Source of the DNA: Comamonas avium
GTDB taxonomy: Bacteria; Pseudomonadota; Gammaproteobacteria; Burkholderiales; Burkholderiaceae_C
Assembly (NCBI RefSeq): GCF_014836675.1
Contig: NZ_JACSQK010000006.1
Span: 271,214 to 335,213 of the forward strand
Direction of reading: 5' to 3'
Length of the DNA: 64,000 nt
Shown here: positions 32,314-40,506 of the stretch, one piece after another
Position numbering within the stretch: the first letter of the stretch is position 1
Layout: each line of letters opens with the position of its first letter
Position numbers and translations under genes: made by a program
Notes under the pieces: generated by a model
What the model was told of the DNA's origin: nothing
The model's input: the letters and a program-made list of their open reading frames with translations, nothing else
Database searches by the model: none

Positions 32314-32859
32314 TCAGCTGGCGGATACCAGCTTGTGCACCAGATCTGCGGTGGTGCTGGCATCGTATTTGCGCATCAGGCGTGCGCGGTAGATTTCTAC
32401 GGTGCGATGGCTGATGCCCAGGGTGCGACCGATTTCTTTGGAGGTCAGGCCTTCCAGCAATTTGGCTGCCACTTCACGCTCGCGGCCTGTGAGCGTGGCT
32501 TTGACAGGACGCTGCTCGCTGAGGTCTTCAAAACTCCATATGCCTTCAGCATGCGGGTTCAGACGGTCCAAAGCGCGGCCGCTGACGTGGCACCAGAACG
32601 TCTCGCCTGTGGCCCGTTTCATGATCCGGTTGTCTGAATATGTTCCCTTGGCATTGAGAATGGGAGCCATGCGCGCACCCAGACGTTCGTACTCGTCGGC
32701 AGAGGGGTAAAGTATTTGAAATGACTGACCCAGCAAGAGTTCGCGCGAGGTGGTGAACATCTCGCAGACACGCTGATTGCAATCGACCATGATGCGGTTG
32801 CGCGAGATCACCAGCCCCACAGGGGCCAGCTCGAAAGCCAAACGGTGATCCAGATTCAT
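32314..32859 (-). CDS. PAS-LuxR transcriptional regulator
   Basis: A 181-residue protein with an N-terminal PAS-like domain (about 5-115: FELAPVGLVISRNRIMVDCN, GQSFQILYPSADEYERL) and a C-terminal LuxR-type helix-turn-helix (LTGREREVAAKLLEGLTSKE, LGISHRTVEIYRARLMRKY). It is divergent from the CoA-transferase genes, with a perfect CTACGTA inverted repeat in the 77-base gap. It probably controls that operon in response to a signal sensed by the PAS domain. No phosphoacceptor domain is present. Confidence 0.85.
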   Translation of the reverse strand: MNLDHRLAFELAPVGLVISRNRIMVDCNQRVCEMFTTSRELLLGQSFQILYPSADEYERLGARMAPILNAKGTYSDNRIMKRATGETFWCHVSGRALDRLNPHAEGIWSFEDLSEQRPVKATLTGREREVAAKLLEGLTSKEIGRTLGISHRTVEIYRARLMRKYDASTTADLVHKLVSAS

Positions 32860-32880
32860 GGTGCAACACTCTAGGAAAAA

Positions 32881-32900
32881 CTACGTACGTGGTTACGTAG
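32881..32900. promoter_or_regulatory. perfect inverted repeat between luxR-type gene and scoA
   Basis: CTACGTA and TACGTAG separated by six bases, placed 21 bases before the regulator start and 36 bases before the scoA GTG. It is a good candidate operator for the divergent PAS-LuxR protein. Confidence 0.6.
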
Positions 32901-32936
32901 TATCTTTGAAGCGTGCTTAGACAACAAGGAGACGAT

Positions 32937-33656
32937 GTGAAAAAACTTTATCCCTCTGCGGCCGCAGCCTTGCAGGGCGTAGTGGCCGACGAGCAATTGC
33001 TGGCGGTGGGTGGCTTTGGCCTTTGCGGCATTCCAGAGGCCTTGATTGATGCACTGCGCGACAGCGGAGTGAAAAATCTGACGGTGGTCTCGAACAACGC
33101 CGGTGTGGATGGCTTTGGTCTGGGCAAGTTGCTGGAAACCCGCCAGATCAAAAAAATGATTGCCAGCTACGTGGGCGAGAACAAAGAGTTTGAGCGCCAG
33201 TATCTGGCCGGTGAGCTGGAGCTGGAATTTACACCGCAAGGTACGCTGGCCGAGAAGATGCGCGCTGGCGGTGCCGGTATTCCGGCCTTTTTCACCAAGA
33301 CCGGTGTGGGCACGCTGGTGGCTGAAGGCAAAGAGCTGCGCGAGTTTGATGGCGAAACTTATGTGATGGAGCGCGCCATCGTGGCCGATGTGTCGCTGGT
33401 CAAGGCTTGGCGTGCCGACAAGAGTGGCAACCTGCAGTTCCGCTTGACCGCACGCAACTTCAACCCGGCAGCGGCCACCTGCGGCAAGGTCTGCATTGTG
33501 GAAGTGGAGGAGCTGGTGGAGGTGGGTGACATTGCACCAGACGATATCCACCTGCCGGGCATCTATGTGAACCGCATCGTGCACAACGCCACGCCAGAAA
33601 AGCGCATTGAAAAACGCACCATCACTGAAACCACTACTCAAAAAGCAGGAGCCTGA
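32937..33656 (+). CDS. scoA: 3-oxoacid CoA-transferase subunit A
   Basis: A GTG start at 32937 ([20 protein letters not shown]) has AAGGAG six bases upstream and gives 239 residues, family size. [17 protein letters not shown] and [16 protein letters not shown] are conserved A-subunit motifs. With subunit B it transfers CoA from succinyl-CoA to acetoacetate or another 3-oxoacid. The B gene follows after two bases. Regulation probably comes from the divergent PAS-LuxR protein. Confidence 0.92.
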   Translation: MKKLYPSAAAALQGVVADEQLLAVGGFGLCGIPEALIDALRDSGVKNLTVVSNNAGVDGFGLGKLLETRQIKKMIASYVGENKEFERQYLAGELELEFTPQGTLAEKMRAGGAGIPAFFTKTGVGTLVAEGKELREFDGETYVMERAIVADVSLVKAWRADKSGNLQFRLTARNFNPAAATCGKVCIVEVEELVEVGDIAPDDIHLPGIYVNRIVHNATPEKRIEKRTITETTTQKAGA

Positions 33657-33658
33657 CC

Positions 33659-34297
33659 ATGCCGTGGACCCAAGACCAGATGGCCGCGCGTGCGGCGCAA
33701 GAACTCGAAGATGGTTTTTATGTGAACCTGGGCATTGGCATTCCCACGCTGGTGGCCAATCACACCGGGGATAAGGAGGTGTGGCTGCAATCGGAAAACG
33801 GCATGCTGGGTATTGGCCCATTTCCGACCGAAGACCAGGTGGACGCTGACTTGATCAATGCGGGCAAACAGACCGTCACCACCATTCCAGGCTCGGCCAT
33901 TTTTGGCTCTGACCAGTCGTTTGCGATGATTCGCGGCGGCAAGATCAACCTGTCCATTCTGGGGGCCATGCAGGTGTCTGAAAAGGGTAACCTGGCGAAC
34001 TGGATGATTCCCGGAAAAATGGTCAAGGGAATGGGCGGGGCGATGGACCTGGTCGCGGGCGTCAAGCGCGTGATTGTGCTGATGGAGCATGTGGCCAAGA
34101 AGAAAGATGGCACGACCGATCTGAAAATTTTGCCCCAGTGCACGCTGCCACTGACGGGTGTCGGGGTGGTTGATCGCATCATCACCGATCTGGGCGTAAT
34201 GGATGTGACGCCTGAAGGGCTCAAGCTGGTTGAGCTGGCTGCGGGCGTGACGCTGCAGGAGATTCAGTCTAAAACCGGAGTGCCGCTTTTGACGTGA
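33659..34297 (+). CDS. scoB: 3-oxoacid CoA-transferase subunit B
   Basis: A 212-residue protein with the conserved [18 protein letters not shown] stretch and the catalytic-glutamate motif [32 protein letters not shown] and [20 protein letters not shown] are further B-subunit signatures. It completes the heterodimeric transferase, used in catabolism of ketone bodies, poly-hydroxybutyrate products or aromatic acids. A terminator follows 25 bases later. Confidence 0.93.
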   Translation: MPWTQDQMAARAAQELEDGFYVNLGIGIPTLVANHTGDKEVWLQSENGMLGIGPFPTEDQVDADLINAGKQTVTTIPGSAIFGSDQSFAMIRGGKINLSILGAMQVSEKGNLANWMIPGKMVKGMGGAMDLVAGVKRVIVLMEHVAKKKDGTTDLKILPQCTLPLTGVGVVDRIITDLGVMDVTPEGLKLVELAAGVTLQEIQSKTGVPLLT

Positions 34298-34322
34298 CCT
34301 TTTGGCATAGTCAATATGTGTC

Positions 34323-34347
34323 AAACCCGCCATATGGCGGGTTTTTA
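34323..34347 (+). terminator. rho-independent terminator
   Basis: Stem AAACCCGCC / GGCGGGTTT with a four-base ATAT loop and a run of T; ends the scoAB transcript. Confidence 0.9.
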
Positions 34348-34399
34348 GTTTGTGTCTGTTCTATCGTTAATATTGGCTTAAACAACTTGCTTTTATCGC

Positions 34400-35806
34400 A
34401 TGAACTTGCCCACCACTGGCGACAGTGAAACACCTTTGGATCCTTCGGCGTTGTCTAACGATGCGCATTACCTGCGTGCCGTGACGGCAATGGCAGAAAG
34501 TCAGGTGGTGGTCGCCGAAAGTGCTATTTATTCGGAAAGTGGCATCAAGCTGCTGGACAAAGGTGTACGCATTGACAGCCGCTTGTATGAGCGGTTGATT
34601 CAGCACAGGTTGGCAGGTGAAGTCGATGACCAGCTCTCCACCAGTGATGCCGTAGATATTCACTGCATTGCAGCGCAGGTACAGCGGTTGTCAGATAGCA
34701 CGATGCTGGGACGGCAACTGGCGCAGTGGCTGGGTGACAGGCACCCTCGGCTGGTGCAGGTTGTGCAGCACATGAAGTGGCCGCAGCGTGCCAGTTTCAA
34801 AATGACAGTGATGCGCCACCAGCTGCCGCAATTGTTTGAACACAGTGTTTTGATGATGATGGTGGCCGTGAGCTTGGCGCTGCAAGAAGAGATGTCGCAG
34901 GACGATTGCGCAGAACTTGCAGCGGCAGCTTTGCTGCACGATATCGGCATGCTGTACATGCCACCGGGCTGGGAGAACGTGCAGCACAAGCTGACGCTCA
35001 ATGAGCGCAAGCAATTGGCTGTGCACTCCATCACCGCCATGCTGGTCGTGCAGTCCACTCAGGCCTATTCACGCCGTGCAGAGGATGCCGTGCTGGAGCA
35101 CCATGAGCGTCTGGATGGCAGTGGCTACCCTGGCCATACCAAAGGAGATGCCATTTCGCTGTGGGGACGCATTTTGATGCTGGCCGAGGTGGTGTCGGCC
35201 TTTTATGGCAAGTTCAGCGACATGCCAGCGCAGCGCCTTTCACTGGTGCTGCGCATGAACCACAACCGCTTTGACCACCGGCTGACACAGCATGTGCATG
35301 CATTGTTATCTCATGAGCAGCCGGCAGACAGCGCGCAGCCGCTGGCGTTAGCGCACTCGAGTGCGCAGGTGCGGCAAGTGGTTGCAATGCTGGCCGCAGT
35401 CATGCAGCACTGGGCCGTATGCAAGCGCAAATTCCCGGAGAAATGGCAAACGCTGGCCAGCGGGCGGGCGGGTGTATATGTGGATTTGCGTATGCAGGCC
35501 TTGGAGAAGTCTTTGGCGGAATCGGGCTCGCACCCGCGCCAGCAGGCTGACTGGTTGAAGATGTTCGAGGAAGATCCATCCAGCATGGCTGAGCTGGTAC
35601 TCATCAACAAAGAGGCGCTATGGCAGGCCGAAAGCTGTGTGCAAACCTGCATGCGCCGCTGGCCGCAATTGCTGCAGCCTTCAGATGTGCTGGCAGAAGC
35701 GCTCAATGACTGGCTGGTCAACTGCCGCAGTGTTTTTGGGAAAGAGGTTGCAGGCGTACCTGCAGCGCAAGTGGTGGAGGCGACAGAAAATCTTTCTCAA
35801 AATTGA
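34400..35806 (+). CDS. HD-GYP-like protein, possible degenerate c-di-GMP phosphodiesterase
   Basis: A 468-residue protein with a central HD-GYP-type domain (about 140-290). The HD pair is in LLHDIGML, and the second box is HHERLDGSGYPG, close to the family HHExxDGxGYPxG. The last metal-binding position, normally Asp in an ADxxDA motif, reads MLAEVVSAFY, so Asp is Glu and the following Asp is Ser. N- and C-terminal flanks (~130 and ~180 residues) are unlike known input domains. It may have reduced activity or act as a c-di-GMP-sensing protein. No membrane segment is seen. It stands alone. Confidence 0.8.
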   Translation: MNLPTTGDSETPLDPSALSNDAHYLRAVTAMAESQVVVAESAIYSESGIKLLDKGVRIDSRLYERLIQHRLAGEVDDQLSTSDAVDIHCIAAQVQRLSDSTMLGRQLAQWLGDRHPRLVQVVQHMKWPQRASFKMTVMRHQLPQLFEHSVLMMMVAVSLALQEEMSQDDCAELAAAALLHDIGMLYMPPGWENVQHKLTLNERKQLAVHSITAMLVVQSTQAYSRRAEDAVLEHHERLDGSGYPGHTKGDAISLWGRILMLAEVVSAFYGKFSDMPAQRLSLVLRMNHNRFDHRLTQHVHALLSHEQPADSAQPLALAHSSAQVRQVVAMLAAVMQHWAVCKRKFPEKWQTLASGRAGVYVDLRMQALEKSLAESGSHPRQQADWLKMFEEDPSSMAELVLINKEALWQAESCVQTCMRRWPQLLQPSDVLAEALNDWLVNCRSVFGKEVAGVPAAQVVEATENLSQN

Positions 35807-35950
35807 AACGAACCAGCAAGACCAATCAGTTTCAGGAGCGGATAGAGCAGATGAATACTGATTTTTAGTATGTTTTGTTATCTATTTTCAAGCAGTGACT
35901 GCGCAGGATGCTCTCTTTTTCGTGTCATCAAAAAGACATGAGCACCATTT

Positions 35951-36277
35951 ATGCTGAATGTTGAGAACCAAAAATCAACATATAGCACCATCGTGAGCGA
36001 CGGTGCTTTGGCGCTGAGTCGCCAAATTCAAAAGGCTTGTTTTATGCACCCTGCGCACCCCGGCACCATCACCATGGATCGTTTCACGTTTGTGCCACGC
36101 GCTCAGCAAGCGCAAGATGCTGGCTTTGTCTCTCAGCTCAGCATCGACAGCGGCGAAGGCACTGCGCGCTATCAACGTTTTTTTACTTTCAAGCCTGTTT
36201 TTGCGTCAGCAGAAAATGCTGTGGCTTATGCCATGGAGCAAGCCAGTCATTGGATGAAGCACAAATCACTTGCCTGA
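35951..36277 (+). CDS. hypothetical protein (108 aa)
   Basis: A soluble 108-residue protein with a DRFTFVPRAQQAQDAGFVSQ segment and an aromatic C-terminal half (YQRFFTFKPVFASAENAVAY, HWMKHKSL). No signal or membrane segment and no recognised family. It lies between the HD-GYP-like gene and selD and has a terminator 34 bases after its stop, so it is probably its own transcript. The start at 35951 lacks a clear ribosome binding site; Met at residue 32 is an alternative. Confidence 0.5.
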   Translation: MLNVENQKSTYSTIVSDGALALSRQIQKACFMHPAHPGTITMDRFTFVPRAQQAQDAGFVSQLSIDSGEGTARYQRFFTFKPVFASAENAVAYAMEQASHWMKHKSLA

Positions 36278-36310
36278 GCGTCGGCAAGTACTTGCGGGAT
36301 GTAAATAAGA

Positions 36311-36343
36311 AAAGCCCTTGGCGCTTGAGCCAAGGGCTTTTTT
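36311..36343. terminator. bidirectional terminator
   Basis: A twelve-base stem AAAGCCCTTGGC / GCCAAGGGCTTT with T run; lies between the 108-residue gene and the end of selD. Confidence 0.9.
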
Positions 36344-36359
36344 GCTGTGGCAGATTTGC

Positions 36360-37430
36360 TTAGGCGACGTGTACCTGTGGCTCGCCTGCAGCCATGTGAC
36401 CAATGACGGCGGCGTTGGCAAAACCGTTGCTGCGGAAAATCTCCAGCACTTGCTGCGCACTCTCAGGCGTGCAAGACACCAGCAGGCCGCCTGAGGTCTG
36501 GGGGTCGGTCAGCAAAGCGCGCTGAATTTCGGTAATGCCTGGGTCTAGGCGCACAGCATCACCATACGACGCCCAGTTGCGCCCCGATGCGCCGGTGAAG
36601 ATACCTTGCTCGGCCAGCGCCATCACTCCTGGCAGTACGGGCAGGGCATCAGCATCAATGTGCGCAGCCAGCTTGGCACCGCGCGCCAGCTCCAAGCTGT
36701 GGCCCAGCAGACCAAAGCCGGTGACATCTGTCAGCGCGTGTACACCTTCCAGTCTGGACAGATCGATACCCGGGCGGTTGAGCTGGGTGGTGGCTGACAC
36801 CATGGCCTGGTAGCCTGTCTCGTCCAGCAGCTTTTTCTTGAGTGCTGCAGAGTAAATGCCGACACCCAGCGGCTTGCCCAGTATCAGTACGTCGCCCGCC
36901 TTGGCGTCTGCATTGCGCTTGATCTGCTTGGGGTTGACGATGCCAATGCCCACCAAGCCATAAATAGGCTCGACCGAGTCAATGGAGTGACCACCGGCCA
37001 GGGGAATGCCCGCTTCCTGGCAAATGGAAGCACCGCCTTCCAAAATGGCTGCGATAGTTTCATGGGGGAGCACGTTAATCGGCATGCCCACAATGGCCAG
37101 TGCCATCAACGGTGTGCCACCCATGGCGTAGATGTCACTCAAGGCATTGGTGGCAGCAATGCGGCCGAAGTCTCGCGGATCATCCACGATGGGCATGAAA
37201 AAGTCAGTGGTTGCAACAATCGCCTGCTCGTCATTGATGCGGTAAACCGCTGCATCGTCGGCAGTCTCTGTGCCCACCAGAAGGTCGGGGAAGAACTGTT
37301 TTGGCAAAGTGCTTTGACCAATCAGTTTGGCCAATACACCAGGGGCAATCTTGCAACCACAGCCACCGCCATGCGACAGCGAAGTGAGACGAGGTGCGAT
37401 AGTGGATGTGGTATCAGGAGCTTGGGTCAT
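36360..37430 (-). CDS. selD: selenide, water dikinase
   Basis: A 356-residue protein of family length. The N-terminal glycine-rich active-site loop HGGGCGCKI holds the Cys and Lys pair that bind selenide and ATP. Downstream are [40 protein letters not shown] and [14 protein letters not shown]. It makes selenophosphate for selenouridine in tRNA or selenocysteine synthesis. No selA, selB or mnmH lies next to it in the window. The Cys form is used (no UGA). Confidence 0.95.
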   Translation of the reverse strand: MTQAPDTTSTIAPRLTSLSHGGGCGCKIAPGVLAKLIGQSTLPKQFFPDLLVGTETADDAAVYRINDEQAIVATTDFFMPIVDDPRDFGRIAATNALSDIYAMGGTPLMALAIVGMPINVLPHETIAAILEGGASICQEAGIPLAGGHSIDSVEPIYGLVGIGIVNPKQIKRNADAKAGDVLILGKPLGVGIYSAALKKKLLDETGYQAMVSATTQLNRPGIDLSRLEGVHALTDVTGFGLLGHSLELARGAKLAAHIDADALPVLPGVMALAEQGIFTGASGRNWASYGDAVRLDPGITEIQRALLTDPQTSGGLLVSCTPESAQQVLEIFRSNGFANAAVIGHMAAGEPQVHVA

Positions 37431-37484
37431 GGTGGTTCAAAGGCTGCACGCAGCACGGGGGCTTGATTGCACGTTAAATATGAA

Positions 37485-37506
37485 AAGGCACCGGCTCAGG
37501 TGCCTT
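37485..37506. other. hairpin upstream of selD
   Basis: An AAGGCACC / GGTGCCTT inverted repeat with a six-base loop, 55 bases before the selD start codon (minus strand). It may be part of the selD leader or the end of a distant transcript. Confidence 0.35.
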
Positions 37507-37615
37507 GGGCATTGTGCGCCAGTTCACGCAATGAGTGACTGCAGTTGAGGATGGTGCAATGGAGTCGGACTATTTGTAAATAGGCCCTCGGATTTGGGTT
37601 ATACTTTGAGCTTGT

Positions 37616-37692
37616 CGGAGCGTAGCGCAGCCTGGTAGCGCATCTGCTTTGGGAGCAGAGGGTCGCGAGTTCGAATCCCGCCGCTCCGACCA
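37616..37692 (+). tRNA. tRNA-Pro (anticodon UGG)
   Basis: A 77-base tRNA including CCA. Acceptor arm CGGAGCG pairs with CGCTCCG, the D-arm is GCGCAGCCTGGTAGCGC, the anticodon loop TTTGGGA gives UGG, and the T-arm holds GTTCGAAT. It ends in GACCA. A TATACT -10-like box lies about 11 bases upstream, and a strong terminator follows at 37701. Confidence 0.97.
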
Positions 37693-37700
37693 CGATATCA

Positions 37701-37736
37701 AGGGTCTAGCATTGAAAAGTGCTAGACCCTTTTTTC
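37701..37736 (+). terminator. terminator of tRNA-Pro
   Basis: Stem AGGGTCTAGCA / TGCTAGACCCT with a T run, nine bases past the tRNA. Confidence 0.9.
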
Positions 37737-38006
37737 GTTTCTGAAGGTGGTGGCTGCACTCCAATTGCTGTCTTGCTGGTCCATTCAATCAGTCTGCAGA
37801 CAAGTAAGCATTGGCTGCCAAGCCTGAGTTTTTGCGAGCCATGGTGCCTTTGGCATTTGTGCAGACTGCCGTCTGAAGCAATGCTTGCAGCTTCTTTTTG
37901 TCTGAGGCCACGATTCAGGTAGATGGGGGCATTTATGCCAGCGCTCATTTTTTCTCAGCAAGCTGCGGCCATCGCAAGTGCTGTGGATCTGCTGCATGAG
38001 CCTGCC

Positions 38007-38444
38007 TCATTTTGCTGGCTGCAGCTGTGTCAGGTTTGTCCAGGCGCCATTGGAGATCGCATCGGCCAGCGTATAGCAGTCCAGGTGCTGCCAGAAAGCT
38101 CTGAGCGCACCTTGCAGGATGCAAGTGAGTGCACAGCTTCCATTCAACTGGCATTGGTTGTTGGCGCCCAGGCATTCAACAAGTGCAAAGTCCGGCTCAA
38201 TGCTGCGTATGACTTGCCCCAAGTTAATTTCTGATGGGTGCCTGCTCAGGCGCAGCCCTCCATTTTTGCCGCGCGCAGTAGTGATCCATCCGTTCTGTGC
38301 CAGCAGCTGTGAGACTTTCATCAAGTGCGAGTGCGAAATGGCGTAGCTTTGTGCGATTTCGCTGAGTGTGCAGAGTCGATCTTGGTGTAAGCCTGCAAAA
38401 AGCAACACGCGAAGTGCGTAATCGGTAAGAGCGGTAAGGCGCAT
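38007..38444 (-). CDS. nsrR: NsrR-type Rrf2 nitric-oxide regulator
   Basis: A 145-residue Rrf2-family protein: winged helix at the N-terminus (MRLTALTDYALRVLLFAGLH, ISHSHLMKVSQLLAQNGWI) and three conserved Cys in VECLGANNQCQLNGSCAL that bind an iron-sulfur cluster. NsrR loses repression when NO attacks the cluster. It lies just after nnrS on the same strand. Target sites are expected at nnrS and perhaps nap; an NsrR-like palindrome is seen at 39722. Confidence 0.88.
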   Translation of the reverse strand: MRLTALTDYALRVLLFAGLHQDRLCTLSEIAQSYAISHSHLMKVSQLLAQNGWITTARGKNGGLRLSRHPSEINLGQVIRSIEPDFALVECLGANNQCQLNGSCALTCILQGALRAFWQHLDCYTLADAISNGAWTNLTQLQPAK

Positions 38445-38462
38445 GATGTCGTTGCAAGAGCA

Positions 38463-39695
38463 CTAAGGGGTGCGTTTGACGACAACAGGCTTGCCGGAAG
38501 GTGCATCAACCCGTGGTCTGATCAGAAGAGGAAAGAAGTGGTAGATGTAGAGGGCAAAAGCCAGCATCCACAGTAACGCACTGGTATGAATGAGTGGGGT
38601 CGTCAAGCGGTGATCGATGAATGCCGCTAAACGCAAGACGGCGGCCCCCAGCACCATTGCATAGCAGTACAAAATATGCCGATTTGCGCGCAAGGCAAGA
38701 CCCAGGTGTCCCAAAGCCGTTCGAGTGATCATGCCCATGATCAAAGTCGAGAAACCCATCACAGCCAATGCATGAATGGGGATGGCAAAAGTAGCAATCC
38801 AGCCAAAGCAATATGCCGCAGTACTCAGCAAGCCGATTGCTAGACCAGCATAGCCAGCGTAAAGAATCCATAGCAATGGATGCTTGCGCACAGCCCAGGG
38901 GTGCCAGGCAAACAGATGCCACAGTGCAATCGCTGCAGCACCGCTCAGAAAGAGTCCAGCGCCTAGGGGCCACTTGAAGATCCAGCACACGATGGCTAAG
39001 GCACTGAATGCTGTCTGCCATTGACCCGTGAGGGTGTGGCGATTGATATCCAGACCTTCAACTGCGCGGCTGGCAAAGAAGGGGATAACGCGCCGCGCTA
39101 GAAGCGTCGTAATGCTCGCCATGCACAGCATGCCGGTTGCGTACTGCTGCACGACCGAAGAGTGGTCGGTGCCTTGATGAAACTGCCATAAATAAGCTGC
39201 ACTGCTTGCGCCCATGACCAGCATGAGCAGCGCAAATCCATAGTTCTGAGGATTTCTTTTTTGAAAAACGCAGCGCGCCACGGCCAAGGCGGCGGCGGTG
39301 TAAAACAGCAAGTTGGCTATGAGGGCAATCAGCAGTGATGCTTGGTAGGGCAGCAGCAGCGAAACTCGGGCAATGATCCACAAAAATAATAAGCCGCCCA
39401 GTGCGCGCCCGTGAAGGGGGTTGATTCCCGTCCAGTTGTTGGTTGCTGTGAGAAGAAATCCAATGGCCACAGTGCCAACAAACCCCCACAGCATTTCATG
39501 TGCATGCCAGTAAACCGTGGCAATTGGGGCTGAGATCAGACTTGGCAAGAAAATCCACAGCCCAATCGCGATGACAGCCCAAGCGCATGCAGCCAAGTAA
39601 AGAGGCCTGAAGCCCAACTCCAGAAAAGCAGTCCAAGAGGGAGAGCTCTTTTTTCTGGCACCAGCGGGCTCTTGAATTTGCATGAGTGGCGACAT
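38463..39695 (-). CDS. nnrS: NnrS family membrane protein
   Basis: A 410-residue protein with about 12 hydrophobic segments. Conserved elements include ELGFRPLYLAACAWA, WHAHEMLWGFVGTVAIGFLL, TATNNWTGINPLHGRALGGL and ALHVMGFST-like IHALAVMGFSTLIMGMITRT with conserved His, which bind haem and copper. NnrS protects cells from NO during nitrate or nitrite use. It is divergent from nap and directly followed by nsrR. Confidence 0.92.
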   Translation of the reverse strand: MSPLMQIQEPAGARKKSSPSWTAFLELGFRPLYLAACAWAVIAIGLWIFLPSLISAPIATVYWHAHEMLWGFVGTVAIGFLLTATNNWTGINPLHGRALGGLLFLWIIARVSLLLPYQASLLIALIANLLFYTAAALAVARCVFQKRNPQNYGFALLMLVMGASSAAYLWQFHQGTDHSSVVQQYATGMLCMASITTLLARRVIPFFASRAVEGLDINRHTLTGQWQTAFSALAIVCWIFKWPLGAGLFLSGAAAIALWHLFAWHPWAVRKHPLLWILYAGYAGLAIGLLSTAAYCFGWIATFAIPIHALAVMGFSTLIMGMITRTALGHLGLALRANRHILYCYAMVLGAAVLRLAAFIDHRLTTPLIHTSALLWMLAFALYIYHFFPLLIRPRVDAPSGKPVVVKRTP

Positions 39696-39721
39696 TTTTC
39701 AGAATAAACCGAAATAACTGA

Positions 39722-39743
39722 ACATCTATACAGAATAGATATT
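39722..39743. promoter_or_regulatory. candidate NsrR-binding palindrome upstream of nnrS
   Basis: ATCTAT-ACAGA-ATAGAT within AACATCTATACAGAATAGAT, 27 bases before the nnrS start. It resembles the AT-rich NsrR consensus (two inverted 11-mers). The match is by eye only. Confidence 0.5.
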
Positions 39744-39776
39744 TCCATGATTTTTTGGTCGCCAAGTGACTTCGAT

Positions 39777-39790
39777 TTGATTTATATCAA
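39777..39790. promoter_or_regulatory. FNR/DNR-type box in nnrS-nap intergenic region
   Basis: TTGATTTATATCAA is an exact TTGAT-N4-ATCAA palindrome, the consensus for the FNR/CRP family of anaerobic regulators. It lies 82 bases before nnrS and about 270 bases before napE, so it could activate either or both under low oxygen or NO. Confidence 0.7.
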
Positions 39791-40032
39791 CCTGTTTGCG
39801 CGGCTGATTGACTTTTTATTTTTAAAATCCAATGAAATTCTTTTTTTATCAAGTACTTGTGGATGTTTTTTAGGAATTTTCTAGTACTTGAGTGTTTTGC
39901 GATCATTTGAATATCGATTTGACATCAAACAAAAGCCGCGTTCTGATCTACGCGTAGAGTAATTGAATAAATAAACGTCGGCAGTGCAGGGTTGAGGCAA
40001 CTTGACTCAACTTTTTGAAGCTCAGATGAAAG

Positions 40033-40048
40033 TGGTGAGAAATCACCA
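40033..40048 (+). promoter_or_regulatory. napE leader hairpin with GAAA tetraloop
   Basis: TGGTGA-GAAA-TCACCA, a perfect six-base stem closed by a GNRA tetraloop, three bases before the AAAGG ribosome binding region of napE. It could alter initiation or mRNA stability. Confidence 0.5.
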
Positions 40049-40060
40049 AGAAAGGTAGCT

Positions 40061-40219
40061 ATGCCTAATAAAAATTCTCACGATTCAGCATCAGAAGAGT
40101 TACGCAGTTTTGCGTTTCTGACGGTGGTGATGGCGCCAGTGCTTGCTGGACTGCTTATTGCAGCGTATGGCTTCATTGTTTGGTTTTACCAAATGTTCGC
40201 TGGGCCGCCACACGCATAA
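40061..40219 (+). CDS. napE: NapE, small nap membrane protein
   Basis: A 52-residue frame beginning MPNKNSHDSASEELRSFAFL with one membrane helix (LTVVMAPVLAGLLIAAYGFI) and the end VWFYQMFAGPPHA. The SEELRSFxFLxVVxxP pattern is characteristic of NapE. An AAAGG site precedes the ATG. It is the first gene of napEDABC. Its role is not settled; it is a small subunit of the periplasmic nitrate reductase locus. Confidence 0.85.
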   Translation: MPNKNSHDSASEELRSFAFLTVVMAPVLAGLLIAAYGFIVWFYQMFAGPPHA

Positions 40220-40233
40220 AAAGAGGTGGCTCT

Positions 40234-40506
40234 ATGAATGAGGAACTTCACATCGCCAGTCTGGTGATCCATGTGCTCCCAGCAACAGTAGAACAGGTGG
40301 CGCAAGCCATGGCTGCAGTTGAAGCGGCACACGTGCATGGAACCCATCCCAATGGGAAGCTGGTGATTACTTTAGAAGGCCCCAGCGCGGCGTTCATCAT
40401 GGATCAAGTGGCGTTGATTCGACAGATTGCCGGCGTAATTAATGTTTCCTTGGTGTATCAGCACACCGAACCCCTGCATTCACTCAACGAGGGAGTCACT
40501 TCATGA
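40234..40506 (+). CDS. napD: NapD, NapA maturation chaperone
   Basis: The start is the ATG at 40234 ([20 protein letters not shown]), 14 bases after napE, with an AAGAGG site. The 90-residue ferredoxin-like chaperone binds the twin-arginine signal peptide of NapA before export. It overlaps napA by four bases (ATGA), consistent with coupled production of chaperone and client. Confidence 0.9.
   Translation: MNEELHIASLVIHVLPATVEQVAQAMAAVEAAHVHGTHPNGKLVITLEGPSAAFIMDQVALIRQIAGVINVSLVYQHTEPLHSLNEGVTS

Noticed and set aside
39991-40011. GTTGAG...CTCAAC inverted repeat before napE as a second FNR box
   Set aside because: The spacing and core do not match TTGAT-N4-ATCAA; it may be a chance hairpin.
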